Part shown: in pieces, positions 1-10,100 of the stretch
Position numbering within the stretch: position 1 is the first letter of the stretch
Layout: every line of letters starts with the position of its first letter
DNA from: Chamaesiphon minutus PCC 6605
GTDB taxonomy: Bacteria > Cyanobacteriota > Cyanobacteriia > Cyanobacteriales > Chamaesiphonaceae
Length of the DNA stretch: 64,000 bases
Direction of reading: 5' to 3'
NCBI RefSeq assembly: GCF_000317145.1
Contig: NC_019697.1
Coordinates: 3,754,385-3,818,384 of the forward strand
The notes under the pieces: model-generated
What the model was told of the DNA's origin: nothing
Databases searched by the model: none
What the model saw: the letters and a program-made list of their open reading frames with translations, nothing else
Program-made: the position numbers and the translations under genes

Positions 1-734
1 AGGTGTTGAACGCTCTCGTAGCTGGGGAATAAATCCAAATCTTCCAGAGCTTGAGCGAGCGTTTTGTGGGAGTAATAAATCGTCCGAAATGCTTTTTTGA
101 GAATGGCGATTTCTTCAGGGGTTGCTCCCGCGCGATCTAAACCGACAAAATTGAGCGAACGGACTCTAGCGGGTGTACCTTCAACGATCGTATAGGGGGG
201 TACATCTCGCTGAATCCTGGTCATGCCGCCGATCATTGATAATCTACCGACGCGCACGAATTGATGGATGCCCAATACGCCGCTAATTACAGCCTCAGAT
301 TCGACGTAAACATCGCCAGCTAAAGATGTTGCGTTGGCAATTTTGACATTATCCTCGATCGTACAATTGTGAGCCACATGAACGTAAGCCATCAACAGAT
401 TGTGATTGCCGATGACGGTAGCTTCGCCGATGCCTGTGGCGCGGTTGATGGTGACATACTCGCGAATCCGATTGTAGTTACCAATTTTGACCCACGTTTC
501 GCCGCCTTTGTATTTTAAATCTTGACTTTCTAAACCGATCGCCGCTCCCGGGAAAATCTGATTGCCAACGCCAATAATAGTCGGCCCTTCGATGATGGCA
601 TGGGCACCGACTGTAGTTCCCGCACCGATTTTAACATTCTCGCCGATAATCGCATAGGGGCCGATTTGCACAGTCGGGTCGAGTTCCGCGCTAGGATGCA
701 CCACAGCGGTAGGATGAATTCGTGTCATTAACAT
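1..734 (-). CDS. lpxA: UDP-N-acetylglucosamine acyltransferase LpxA, 3' end beyond the window
   Basis: First enzyme of lipid A synthesis: it transfers a hydroxyacyl chain from acyl carrier protein to UDP-GlcNAc in the cytoplasm. The reading frame shows the left-handed beta-helix hexapeptide pattern (repeated I/V-G-x-x-x-x) throughout. The HVAHNC motif is present, with the catalytic His at about residue 122 (His125 in E. coli). About 244 residues are visible and the gene runs off the left edge. The start at 734 is chosen because GGAG lies five bases upstream; in-frame ATGs at 749 and 728 are alternatives. It is the third gene of lpxC-fabZ-lpxA and is separated from fabZ by about 350 bases, so it may also have its own promoter. 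Confidence 0.93.
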   Translation of the reverse strand, partial: MLMTRIHPTAVVHPSAELDPTVQIGPYAIIGENVKIGAGTTVGAHAIIEGPTIIGVGNQIFPGAAIGLESQDLKYKGGETWVKIGNYNRIREYVTINRATGIGEATVIGNHNLLMAYVHVAHNCTIEDNVKIANATSLAGDVYVESEAVISGVLGIHQFVRVGRLSMIGGMTRIQRDVPPYTIVEGTPARVRSLNFVGLDRAGATPEEIAILKKAFRTIYYSHKTLAQALEDLDLFPSYESVQH

Positions 735-1081
735 TGCTACTCCAGCCATCTTGTCATTTTCCTGCCATTGGGTTATCGGTGATGCAGATGCTTTGCATAT
801 TCGCTTGGTTTACAGTTGCGAACCCAACCTACCGAGCCGACTTGGATGAGTTGGAAGCTAATGCCATTTCCCCGTGTCATAGTCGCAGGAATTTGGTACT
901 TTTCACTGTTTGCATAGGCGAGGGCACAAGCTATTCAACGAAGGGGTTGCAAGTTAGTCTTCAGACAGTAATTTAGTGCCTTACTCACTATTATGCCCAG
1001 GTTGAAAGATGCTAGCACTTTATATCTGCTGTGGATCTTCGTTGGCAAAGTCTCTCCTCCGGAGAATTGCCAATGTATCGA
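735..1081. other. fabZ-lpxA spacer without a recognised gene
   Basis: About 350 bases between fabZ and lpxA. An 84-codon plus-strand ORF (722-976) overlaps the lpxA start, has no recognisable product and is not accepted. The length of the spacer leaves room for a separate lpxA promoter, but no clear promoter motif was identified. Confidence 0.5.
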
Positions 1082-1600
1082 TTACACTTCTACTAGAGCA
1101 AACATGAGATCTCCAGCAGCAGCTAGTTGACCATCGACTTCAGCGCGCGCGTGCATCTTGGCAAATCGACGACGTTTAAACGCTTGGAGTTCCACTGTCA
1201 TGATTAATTGGTCTCCCGGAACTACTTGCTGACGAAATTTAGCTCCATCGATTCCGGTAAATACAAATAATCCGCCATTATATTCAGGAAGTTGTGTCAA
1301 GACAATTCCACCAACTTGTGCCATTGCCTCGATAATCATTACTCCAGGCATGAGTGGATGTCCGGGAAAATGTCCTTGAAAAAAGGGTTCGTTAAAGGTG
1401 ACATTTTTGACCCCAACCGCTTTTTCTCCCGGTACGAAGTCGATAATCTTATCGACGAGCGCGAACGGGTAGCGATGGGGGAGCAGTTTGTGAATTTCCT
1501 GGATGTTAAAGGTCTTTTTGGGTGGATTGGCGTCGTTGGTATGCTCTGGTTCGTCAACAGTGGCAATGGTATCTTGAGATCGATCGAGGGTAGTGGACAT
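1082..1600 (-). CDS. fabZ: 3-hydroxyacyl-ACP dehydratase FabZ
   Basis: Dehydrates (3R)-hydroxyacyl-ACP in type II fatty acid synthesis. The hot-dog fold signature is complete: HRYPFALVD near residue 42, then [11 protein letters not shown] followed by EAMAQ. The catalytic His and Glu are at about residues 77 and 91, the same 14-residue spacing as in known FabZ. At 172 residues it carries about 30 extra polar N-terminal residues before the conserved domain, so either the protein is extended or the true start is internal. It follows lpxC by 73 bases and precedes lpxA, the usual arrangement in which FabZ competes with LpxA/LpxC for hydroxyacyl-ACP. Confidence 0.96.
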   Translation of the reverse strand: MSTTLDRSQDTIATVDEPEHTNDANPPKKTFNIQEIHKLLPHRYPFALVDKIIDFVPGEKAVGVKNVTFNEPFFQGHFPGHPLMPGVMIIEAMAQVGGIVLTQLPEYNGGLFVFTGIDGAKFRQQVVPGDQLIMTVELQAFKRRRFAKMHARAEVDGQLAAAGDLMFALVEV

Positions 1601-1673
1601 TAGACCTACTATGTTTGGTGATTTTTTACTAATCGCTGGTCGATAGATGCTAAGTGTGCAATGATGTCTGGAT

Positions 1674-2498
1674 TTAATATCCCATGTCGTGGAGCCTTTG
1701 TGCCAATCGGACGTGTAATTGGTGACTGGCTTTGTATGCGAGGAAATGTGCTTGGGGAAATTTGCCTAGCAGACTGAGATCCCCAATTAAGTCTAATAGT
1801 TTATGACGCGATGGCTCATTTGGGAATCGTAATGGCGGATTCAACCACTGTCGATCGTCACAAACCAACGCATTATCTAAGCTACCACCTTTAATTAAAC
1901 CTGCCGATCGCAACTGTTCGATCTGATGTGCCAATCCAAATGTGCGCGCGGGAGCAATTTCGATCGTAAAATCCTCTTTATCCGATCGCCAACTATGCCA
2001 CTGATTGCCAATCGGCGTTACGTCAAAATCAATGCCGTAAGTAAATTGCAGCACTGGCGATGGTAAGGCCGCGACAAAGATGTCATCTTGTTGAATCCAG
2101 ACGGGTTCTGTTAGCACTCTAGACGTGGCAATATTGCGTGGGACTGGCTCGATCTGGGATCTGACGATCTTCTCTACCCAAACTCGTGCCGAACCGTCTA
2201 GTAGCGGCAATTCCGCCCCATCGATTTCGATCCGTGCATCTTCAATTCCCAGTGCAGCTAATGCCGCGAGTAAATGCTCTACCGTCCTTACCGATGCTCC
2301 ATTTGCCGTCAGTTCGGTGGAAAGGGTCGTCTGGCTCACATTGGCAATGTGCGCCGGAATCTGGGGGGCATCTGGCAGATCCACCCGCACGAAATACCGC
2401 CCCAGTCCTGGCTCTGTTGGCAAGATTCTCAAGGTAGTAGTTACACCAGAATGAAGCCCAATACCTTGGACTTCACAGATATTTGAAACAGTAGACAT
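1674..2498 (-). CDS. lpxC: UDP-3-O-acyl-N-acetylglucosamine deacetylase LpxC
   Basis: Zinc deacetylase for the committed step of lipid A synthesis. The EHLLAAL zinc motif (His at about residue 75) and the later [14 protein letters not shown] motif, with further zinc and catalytic residues, are both present. The length of 274 residues is normal. The frame stays open for another 19 codons upstream, but family members begin with the short segment before QGIGLHSG, so the ATG at 2498 is preferred. It is the first gene of the cluster. Many cyanobacteria have bamA directly upstream; here that place is a long gene-free stretch. Confidence 0.94.
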   Translation of the reverse strand: MSTVSNICEVQGIGLHSGVTTTLRILPTEPGLGRYFVRVDLPDAPQIPAHIANVSQTTLSTELTANGASVRTVEHLLAALAALGIEDARIEIDGAELPLLDGSARVWVEKIVRSQIEPVPRNIATSRVLTEPVWIQQDDIFVAALPSPVLQFTYGIDFDVTPIGNQWHSWRSDKEDFTIEIAPARTFGLAHQIEQLRSAGLIKGGSLDNALVCDDRQWLNPPLRFPNEPSRHKLLDLIGDLSLLGKFPQAHFLAYKASHQLHVRLAQRLHDMGY

Positions 2499-2811
2499 TA
2501 CACTGTAATTTAAGGTGTCGAAATAGCAGTCGATTTTCCAACGGAGCGGATGCAATGATCTGCGCTCGATCGAGCGTAGGCTCCGCCAACGGTGTTAATT
2601 ATGACACGTATCGCTCCGCTTTTAATATCTGTCAGTGGTAGTAAATGTCTGGCTATTACGCTATTAATCGAGCAAAACCGGACTGACGATCGAGCGATAG
2701 TCGATCGCATCTATTGCGACTTACAATCCTAGCTAGAAATAACACTCGAAAATGGCGAACACAGCGATCTCGTTTGAATCTCGATCTCGATCGACGTTGC
2801 TAAATTGATGG

Positions 2812-2863
2812 ATGAAACCCTTGGTAGGGGTAATTCATGAATTACCCCTACCAAGGGTTTCAT
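2812..2863. repeat. 52-bp perfect palindrome
   Basis: The 26 bases from 2812 are the exact reverse complement of the 26 bases ending at 2863, with the axis between 2837 and 2838 (CA|TG). Each arm contains GGTAGGGGTAAT. Similar GGGTAGGGG...CCCCTACCC arms occur at 61801-61881 and 37706-37745, so this looks like one member of a dispersed palindromic repeat family. Confidence 0.9.
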
Positions 2864-3921
2864 GGGTTGCATCATCTGTTAATCATACATGGAATCAGCA
2901 ATACCGAAATCGCAGCTTGTGGTGCGAAGTTCGCCGTCTTGACGCGCTTTCCCCTCGATAAACAACGGCGTGCGCGCATAGCCTATGCGGACTAACTAAT
3001 TTTCAGATTAACAAAAGAAGTATCGATACAGATGTGGCTAACATCCGGATGTTATTTGTAGAAGTATCGCTCGACGCAATTCTTAATCTTACAAAAATAG
3101 CTATGCGATTTCGTGCCAAAACAATAAACTTCACATGTGGATATAGCTCGAATGCCAATTTGATAAATTTATTTACACTAGATAACGACAATTTGCGATC
3201 CGCTCGCCCGTAATTAAGAAATCGTTAACGCGGGTCAAACTTTTAATATCGATCGCTCGGTATAAGTGAGGTAATTAATAGTTTTAATCTTGCTAGCCTC
3301 TGTCCGATTGCTGTACTTGCTCTAGCTCCGAGCCTACCAATATTCACATTAAATAAATTTCAGCGATTGCTAACCTGGTTGAGGTACTGGGGGCATAAGC
3401 ATATTTAGCGAGCGGATCTTAACATTATTATCTCGATCGATATGTATACTGTCTAACAAAAAAACTCGGCACTTCGATTGTTTAGTAGTTATGTTTTGAT
3501 ACTAGCATTTTTGTTGCAAGAATGTATATTGATATACATTTATCAACGAATGAAATAGTTAATAATTCTGCAAGACGAGCCGAGCGATATCGTTACGGTC
3601 GATCGATTCGAGCTTTATTTTGAGCGATAGTACCACTTACTTCGCCCTAAATTTTTGAAATTAATTTAATTACAGCAGTAGTTGGGGTATGCGATCTATT
3701 ATGATACCAAAAAAGGAAGGTTTCATGACTAAAGGTACGGCTACGTTGGCAAAATTTAAAAGTAGAAAACAAGCTACAATACTTGGATAGTTAACGAAAC
3801 ATTAGATGATGATTATTTAGATTGAGTTTAAACCCAATTAAATCCAATTAAATCCAATGAACCTTCATCAGAAATCAAAATTCGATCGAACTGATAATGC
3901 ATCAGTTTTTTCACCTCTAGA

Positions 3922-3954
3922 GATGTTGGGTATTGCCTTACTTTACCCAACATC
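3922..3954. repeat. Inverted repeat upstream of the formamidase gene
   Basis: GATGTTGGGTA (3922-3932) and TACCCAACATC (3944-3954) form an 11-bp perfect stem with an 11-base loop, ending 39 bases before the formamidase start. It may be a dispersed hairpin repeat or a leader hairpin affecting expression. There is no T-run to make it a clear terminator. Confidence 0.7.
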
Positions 3955-3993
3955 CGCCACCGTTACACATACTCCTAACTCATCATCCGTATC

Positions 3994-5199
3994 ATGCCTA
4001 AAACCTTATTCAATGTAGATCTGACCAAACCGATGGATAAGCAGGACATGCCCGGACACAACCGCTGGCACCCCGATATCCCCGCCGTTGCATCTGTCAA
4101 TCCTGGCGACATTTTTCGGATCGAGTGTAAAGACTGGACGGACGGACAGATTAAAAATAACGACAGCCCTGACGATATCCGCGATGTCGATTTGAGTGTC
4201 GTACACGTACTGAGCGGGCCAATTTGGGTCAATGGTGCCGAGCCAGGCGATATTCTGGTGGTGGATATCCTCGATATCGGGGCCTTACAGGGCGACGAAT
4301 GGGGCTTTACGGGTATCTTCGATCGAAATAATGGCGGCGGCTTCTTGACCGACCATTTCCCTAATGCCGCGAAGGCAATTTGGGACTTAGAGGGGATTTA
4401 TACCAAGTCTCGGCATATCCCTGGCGTCCGGTTTGCAGGTATCACTCACCCTGGTTTGATTGGCTGTGCCCCCTCCCACGAGCTGCTAGCGACCTGGAAT
4501 AAGCGGGAATCGGAATTGATGGCTACCCAGCCCGACAGACGCACTTATGGGGCTGGTTTTGCGGGAGATGTGCCTGTCTTGGCAACATTACCCAATCCGA
4601 CAAATGCGATTTTGGGTACTTTAGCTGGCTCGGAATTCGATCGAGTCGCAGCCGAAGCCGCACGGACGGTGCCACCCCGCGAACATGGTGGTAATTGCGA
4701 CATCAAAAATCTCTCGAAGGGTACCAAGATTTATTTCCCCGTCTATGTCGAAGGGGCCAAATTATCGATGGGCGATATCCATTTCTCTCAAGGGGATGGG
4801 GAAATTTCCTTCTGTGGCGCGATCGAAATGTCTGGTTTTATCGACTTACATGTGGATATTATCAAAGGCGGCGTAGAAAAATATGCGATGGTAAATCCGA
4901 TTTTTAAACCCGGCCCAGTCGAGCCGCATTATTCTGAATACCTAATCTTTGAAGGAATTTCGGTCGATGAATTTACAGGCAAGCAGTATTTTATGGATGT
5001 GCATATTGCCTATCGTCGTGCTTGTCTCAATGCGATCGAGTACCTGAAAAAGTTTGGATTTACAGGCGAACAAGCCTATCTCCTGCTCAGTTGCGCCCCA
5101 GTTGAAGGCCGAGTCAGCGGTATCGTAGATGTCCCCAATGCCTGTTGTACTGTCGCCATTCCTACCGCAATTTTCGACAAAAATATCTTACCCGTTTGA
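3994..5199 (+). CDS. fmdA: Formamidase / acetamidase family amidohydrolase
   Basis: Hydrolyses formamide (or short amides) to ammonia and the acid in the cytoplasm, a nitrogen-scavenging reaction. The 401-residue length and the motif series are those of the FmdA_AmdA family: PGHNRWHPDIP near residue 20, GPIWVNGAEPGD, the Gly-rich PPREHGGNCDIKN near residue 230, GDIHFSQGDGE, and a C-terminal VPNACCT. The downstream FmdB-like zinc-ribbon gene is the classic partner. Whether the substrate is formamide or acetamide cannot be read from the sequence. Confidence 0.92.
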   Translation: MPKTLFNVDLTKPMDKQDMPGHNRWHPDIPAVASVNPGDIFRIECKDWTDGQIKNNDSPDDIRDVDLSVVHVLSGPIWVNGAEPGDILVVDILDIGALQGDEWGFTGIFDRNNGGGFLTDHFPNAAKAIWDLEGIYTKSRHIPGVRFAGITHPGLIGCAPSHELLATWNKRESELMATQPDRRTYGAGFAGDVPVLATLPNPTNAILGTLAGSEFDRVAAEAARTVPPREHGGNCDIKNLSKGTKIYFPVYVEGAKLSMGDIHFSQGDGEISFCGAIEMSGFIDLHVDIIKGGVEKYAMVNPIFKPGPVEPHYSEYLIFEGISVDEFTGKQYFMDVHIAYRRACLNAIEYLKKFGFTGEQAYLLLSCAPVEGRVSGIVDVPNACCTVAIPTAIFDKNILPV

Positions 5200-5244
5200 T
5201 TTGAGTTCAAAAACGTAATGTTAATGAGAATTAGTTAAAGTCTT

Positions 5245-5268
5245 AAGATGGTGGGCACTGCCCACCCT
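5245..5268. repeat. Short hairpin repeat in the fmdA-fmdB spacer
   Basis: GGTGGGCA and TGCCCACC flank a short loop between the formamidase and FmdB genes. The sequence resembles the GTGGGCA-type dispersed palindromes common in cyanobacterial spacers. A weak translation across it appears to extend the FmdB frame upstream but is not protein-like. Confidence 0.6.
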
Positions 5269-5355
5269 ACTTCTAATACTTCTACAACTCAATATTTTAC
5301 CAAAAAATTAATCAGGATCGCTATCGTTCTCAATTATCAATTTTTAATTAAGCCC

Positions 5356-5625
5356 ATGCCTCTGTACGAATTTCGTTGTAACGACTGCGGGATATTTGAT
5401 GAATGGCGCATGATGAGTGAAAGTAACGCGATCGCTTATTGTCCGCAATGCCAAGAATCAGCCAAACGAATGTTTTCGATTCCTGGTATTCAATTAAATG
5501 GTGCCCTGCGGCTCAATAAAACCGAAAATCCGGAACCAAAGTTAGCTAAAAAGCAGGACACCGATCCGGCGCAGCGTAGTCGAGCCAAAAGCCATGGCGG
5601 TCGTCCCTGGATGATTAATCATTAA
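5356..5625 (+). CDS. fmdB: FmdB family zinc-ribbon protein
   Basis: Small putative regulator of 89 residues. It begins MPLYEFRCNDCG and continues to YCPQCQESAKR, giving the CxxC...CxxC zinc ribbon of the FmdB/CxxC_CXXC_SSSS family. The frame stays open 36 codons upstream, but that segment runs through a hairpin repeat and is not conserved-looking, so the ATG at 5356 is used. The C-terminal half is basic and low in complexity. In Methylophilus FmdB was proposed to regulate the formamidase operon. Its position about 160 bases after the formamidase gene supports the same pairing, although the biochemical role of the family is unclear. Confidence 0.85.
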   Translation: MPLYEFRCNDCGIFDEWRMMSESNAIAYCPQCQESAKRMFSIPGIQLNGALRLNKTENPEPKLAKKQDTDPAQRSRAKSHGGRPWMINH

Positions 5626-5632
5626 ACCATTT

Positions 5633-5682
5633 AAAAATCGATGGTAGCTGCAATGTATAAATTGCCTCTATCATCGATTTTT
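5633..5682. terminator. Probable terminator after fmdB
   Basis: AAAAATCGATGGTAG (5633-5647) pairs, with a G-T mismatch position, with CTATCATCGATTTTT (5668-5682). The stem ends in a T-run on either strand, so it could stop both fmdB (plus) and the convergent minus-strand gene that ends at 5753. Confidence 0.6.
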
Positions 5683-5752
5683 ATCGATCGAATTGTATTT
5701 CACAAACATCAGGAGATTTAAATCTCTATGCCAACAATTTAATTATTAATTA

Positions 5753-6211
5753 TCAATTATCCTTACCGCTGTAAGGTTCTTCCTCCAAAAAAGTCACAGT
5801 TGGTAGTTTTGATTGCTGTGCTCGGCGATTACTCGAGCCTCTTTTAGCTAGTCCTAAATCTTTTGTTGCCGCAGCAAAAATTAGCAGTCGCTGCCACAAC
5901 CGTTGGTAAATAGAAGGAAGGATGAGGTGACTATTGGCCAATTCCCACAGCTCCAAAGCTTGCTTGTGGGGAGAAGGCGAAATATCGTCGCGCCAAGGCT
6001 GCTGCAATAAGACGATCGCGCGCGCCTTAAGCTGTTGTTGAATGTAGTTAGCTCCCTGCCCAAGACAGTCCATACAGATATCTCCAGCGATCGATTCATC
6101 CTGATGACATAACAGCGTCCGCAGTTTACCGCTAGCAAATTGACTTTCGCAAACGACACAGCGCAATCGCGGGGAATGGGGGTTAAAATTGCGTTTTAGT
6201 TGGATTTTCAT
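5753..6211 (-). CDS. Hypothetical zinc-ribbon protein
   Basis: A 152-residue protein of unknown function. Its N-terminal third carries CVVCES (about residue 18), a C-H pair at LLCHQDE and CMDC (about residue 47), a spacing that suggests a treble-clef or zinc-ribbon fold. The rest is helical, with LELWELANSHLILPS and a Trp/Leu-rich segment, and the tail is acidic. No enzyme motif is visible. It is transcribed convergently with fmdB and divergently from the NHLP-like ORFs. It is probably a conserved cyanobacterial protein rather than a random frame, judging by the paired cysteines. Confidence 0.7.
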   Translation of the reverse strand: MKIQLKRNFNPHSPRLRCVVCESQFASGKLRTLLCHQDESIAGDICMDCLGQGANYIQQQLKARAIVLLQQPWRDDISPSPHKQALELWELANSHLILPSIYQRLWQRLLIFAAATKDLGLAKRGSSNRRAQQSKLPTVTFLEEEPYSGKDN

Positions 6212-6404
6212 ATTGACTAGTTTTTGTCAACTGACGATTTTATAAAGGGAAGAGTTGTGTAGACTATTTCTTTAGAATAACTGATACATTTGCAACATTT
6301 TCAGTAGTTTTGCAATTCTCAAAGATCGATGATGTATTTAAGATGTGAAAGCGACTTCAAACTTTAGTGCGGAATATTTCCGACTTCTAGACCCCTCAAC
6401 TCAT

Positions 6405-6605
6405 ATGGATGGATTTTTGGAAGATCCACTAGCGAATCCGATCGCCCAAACCGTAGGAGATCCAGTCTTTCGGACTCAGTCACTCGATCGACCCAAACAA
6501 GCCTTGGCAAGCATCGAGATCTAGCTCCCACCAGCACAAATGGTTACTGTTGTTGAAAGTACGCACCGACAAACTTTTTTGGTGTTATTGAATTATGACA
6601 GATAG
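6405..6605 (+). pseudogene. NHLP-leader-like ORF interrupted by an in-frame TAG
   Basis: The frame from ATG 6405 (or GTG 6345) encodes a segment ending DRPKQALASIEI, then TAG at 6522-6524. Without a frame change it continues LPPAQMVTVVESTHRQTFLV and stops at 6605. Read through the stop, this matches the nitrile-hydratase-like leader peptide pattern of DPxFR...L..DPKxAL, then GIELP, then V.VVE.T...LVL. The C-terminal half also has its own ATG at 6540. The frame overlaps the next ORF, which starts at 6595, by 11 bases. It is either a decayed precursor-like gene or two short peptides. No modifying enzyme is adjacent. Confidence 0.55.
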
Positions 6606-6834
6606 AGAGGTACAAATACTACAATTGGGTTTAAATTCGCCACGTTCTTTGCGAGCGAGTAGCTTGCGAATTATACTCCAGGGTTGGCGAGATCTGGATT
6701 ATAAAGCGCAGCTATTGGCAGATCCCAAAGCTGTATCAATCACTGAAGATTTCGAGATTGCCGACGCAGCCATCGTGACAATTTTGGAAAACGATGTCGA
6801 ACACCTACATCTAGTTATACCCACCTTGCATTAG
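6595..6834 (+). CDS. NHLP-like leader peptide protein (putative RiPP-precursor-type)
   Basis: A 79-residue protein whose second half fits the NHLP / TOMM propeptide pattern well: a WRDLDYKAQLLADPKAV segment (the usual W.DP.Y...LL.DPK), then an acidic stretch, then VTILENDVEHLHLVIP (the usual V.VVE.....HLV.P). Only three residues follow the VIP motif, so there is no evident core peptide. It may be a stand-alone leader-like protein, a precursor that lost its core, or a distant member with another role. It overlaps a second, stop-interrupted copy upstream. No YcaO, LanM or radical SAM maturation gene lies nearby; the next gene is metH. Confidence 0.6.
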   Translation: MTDREVQILQLGLNSPRSLRASSLRIILQGWRDLDYKAQLLADPKAVSITEDFEIADAAIVTILENDVEHLHLVIPTLH

Positions 6835-7150
6835 AAACACATCTTTCGATCGAACTTTGGTCGATCGCTAGCTTGGAGACTATATAAAGGTTTGAGCCGA
6901 TCGATCGGCAATGCATCAAACAAGATCGCAATAGTTACAGTTAGATTGAGTCAAGCTAAAAATACTCAGCAATCACACAATTTCTCTGCGGCGATGGACT
7001 GCTAGATCGGTTCAGTTGCGTAGCATCTGCGATGGATAGTCAGGGTACACTTGATTATAATAGAGTGCAACTATCTCTCGAACTAAATAGTTAGGGGATA
7101 TAAATCGATATATCGATCGTAATTTAGATTTAAGTCCTTACTATAGCCGT
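6835..7150. other. metH upstream region
   Basis: About 315 bases carrying the presumed metH promoter. Several CGATCG palindromes are present. A TATAAT-like hexamer occurs near 7056-7063, but no confident promoter pair was assigned. The conserved boxes of a cobalamin riboswitch were looked for and not found. Confidence 0.4.
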
Positions 7151-10100
7151 ATGACAAGTTCCTTCCTCGATCGTCTCCATAGTCCCGAACGTCCTGTCAT
7201 CGTCTTCGATGGGGCGATGGGTACCAATCTCCAAGTCCAAAACCTCACGGCTGAGGACTTTGGGGGGGCTGAGTACGAAGGTTGTAACGAATATCTCGTC
7301 CATACCAACCCCGAAGCGGTAGCCAAAGTACATCGGGACTTTTTGGCGGCAGGTGCCGATGTCATCGAAACCGACACCTTTGGCGGTACGGCGCAAACAT
7401 TGGGTGAATATGGATTGCAAGACCAAGTATATTACCTCAACAAGACCGCCGCAGAATTAGCCAAAAAATGTACGGCAGAATTTTCGACACCAGAGAAACC
7501 CAGATTCGTCGCCGGATCGATCGGCCCTGGTACTAAATTACCCTCGATCGGCCATATCGATTATGACAGTCTAGAGCAAGCATACACCGAACAGGCTACG
7601 GGCCTGTTGGACGGTGGTGTGGATCTATTCTTAATCGAGACTTGTATGGACGTGCTGCAAATCAAAGCAGCGATTAATGGACTGGAGCAGGTTTTTAAAA
7701 ATAAAGGGGTGAGAATCCCGATTATGGTGTCGGCGACATTCGAGCATCCCCAAGCGACGATGTTGTCTGGTAGCGATGTAGCAACATTATTGACGGCATT
7801 GCAACCATTTCCGATCGATATTTTAGGCTTGAATTGTGCGACTGGGCCAGATCTCATGGCTCCACATATCAAACATCTGTGCGAACAATCGCCATTTGTG
7901 GTTTCTTGCGTACCAAATGCTGGATTGCCAGAAAATATCGGCGGTCACGCTCACTACAAATTAACGCCGATCGAACTCAAATTGGCGATGTATAAGTTCG
8001 TCGAAGATTGGGGCGTTCAAGTAATCGGTGGTTGTTGTGGCACTCGACCAGAACACATTAAAGAATTAGCAGAAATTGGGGCGACTTTAAAGACCAAAGT
8101 ACGGATTCCGATATTTGAACCAGCGGCATCTTCATTAATGTCGGTGCAACCCTATCATCAGGATAATTCATTCTTAATTATCGGCGAACGTTTGAATGCC
8201 AGTGGCTCGAAAAAATGTCGCGATTTATTAAATGAAGAGAATTGGGATGGCTTAGTTTCCCTCGCGAAATCTCAGGTACGCGAAGGTGCCCACGTGCTCG
8301 ATGTCAACGTCGATTATGTCGGACGCGATGGTGTTAAAGACATGCACGAAGTGGTATCGCGAGTAGTGAATAACGTTAGCTTACCGCTAATGCTCGACTC
8401 CACTGAGTGGGAGAAAATGGAAGCCGGATTGAAAGTTGCTGGCGGTAAATGTCTGCTCAACTCGACTAACTATGAAGATGGCGAAGAACGCTTCTATAAA
8501 GTCTTAGAAATTGCTAAGAAATATGGTGCCGGGATCGTGATTGGGACGATCGATGAAGAAGGCATGGCACGAACGGCACAGAAGAAATTCGAGATTGCCA
8601 AACGTGCCTATGATGCGGCTGTCGCTTATGGTTTCCCACCCTATGAAATCTTCTTCGATCCCTTAGCATTACCGATTTCGACGGGGATTGAGGAAGACCG
8701 CGCAAATGGTAAAGCGACTGTCGAATCGATCGAAATGATTCGTCAAAATCTTCCCGAATGTCACGTTTTATTAGGACTATCGAATATTTCCTTCGGTCTT
8801 AATGCTGCCGCACGGCAAGTCTTAAACTCGATGTTCCTGCATGAGTGCATGGCTGTTGGCATGGATGCCGCGATCGTCAGTCCGAATAAGATATTACCAC
8901 TCGCTAAAATAACGCCCGAACATCAAGAAATCTGTCGAAATCTGATTTACGATCGCCGCCAATTTGATGGGGATATCTGTACCTACGATCCGTTAGGTTT
9001 GCTCACTACCATGTTTGAAGGAGTGACAACCAAACGCGATAAATCCGAGGATGATAAATTACCGCTCGAACAGAAACTTACCCGCCATATTATCGACGGC
9101 GAACGAGTTGGATTGGAAGCTAACTTGATGAAAGCGATCGAGAAATATCCGCCCTTAGATATTATCAATATCTATCTCCTCGACGGCATGAAAGTAGTTG
9201 GCGAACTCTTCGGTTCGGGACAAATGCAATTACCTTTCGTTTTGCAATCTGCCGAAACCATGAAAGCCGCCGTCGCTTTCCTCGAACCCCACATGGATAA
9301 AGCCGATGTCGGTGTCAGTAATGCTAAAGGAAAATTCGTCATCGCCACCGTCAAAGGTGACGTACATGATATCGGTAAAAACCTCGTCGATATCATCCTC
9401 TCGAATAATGGCTATGAAGTGATCAACATGGGTATCAAACAACCCGTGGAAGCCATCATTCAAGCCTACGAAGAACACAAACCAGACTGCATTGCCATGA
9501 GCGGACTACTGGTAAAATCCACCGCCTTCATGAAAGAAAACCTCGAAGTTTTCAACGAAAAAGGCATCACCATTCCCATCATTCTCGGCGGCGCAGCTCT
9601 CACTCCCAAATTTGTCTATAACGACTGCCAGCAGGCTTATAAAGGGCAGGTAATCTACGGGAAGGATGCTTTTGCCGATCTGAACTTTATGGACGCGCTG
9701 ATGCCCGCAAAACATGGCAACAAGTGGGATGACTTTAAAGGCTTTCTCGATGAAGATGGCAACCCGATTAAAGTCGCTGTCGAAGTTGAAGAAACTAATG
9801 GCAAAACTGACAAAACTAACGAGTCAAACGAACCACTAATTATCGACACCGTGCGATCGGAAGCCGTATCATTAGAGATCGATCGACCTACACCACCATT
9901 CTGGGGTACCAAAATCCTCAAAGATGAAATCTCGATCGAAGATCTATTCTGGCACATGGATCTCCAAGCCCTCATCGCCGGACAATGGCAATTCCGTAAA
10001 CCCAAAGAGCAATCGCGGGAAGAATACGACGCATTCCTCGCCGAAAAAGTCCACCCGATCCTCGCAGAATGGAAAGCCAAAATCCTCACCGAAAAATGGC

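Larger units (their letters stand above)
2499..3993. other. 1.5-kb gene-poor stretch
   Basis: Between the divergent lpxC and formamidase genes. No reading frame here has a recognisable product. Visible contents are a perfect 52-bp palindrome (2812-2863), a run of AT-rich sequence, and an inverted repeat just before the formamidase gene (3922-3954). Short ORFs at 2510-2710 and 3003-3191 (minus) look random in composition. The stretch may be decayed former coding DNA. Confidence 0.5.

Noticed and set aside
722-976. 84-codon plus-strand ORF over the lpxA start
   Set aside because: Overlaps a well-supported gene, has no protein-like pattern and no ribosome-binding site.
3721-3792. Small ORF of about 22 codons (MTKGTATLAKFKSRKQ...)
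   Set aside because: Too short, no recognisable family, AT-rich surroundings; may be a relic but cannot be supported.
6835-7150. Cobalamin riboswitch before metH
   Set aside because: The conserved B12-box and GCCACTG element were looked for and not found; only a short AGTCAGGG similarity exists.
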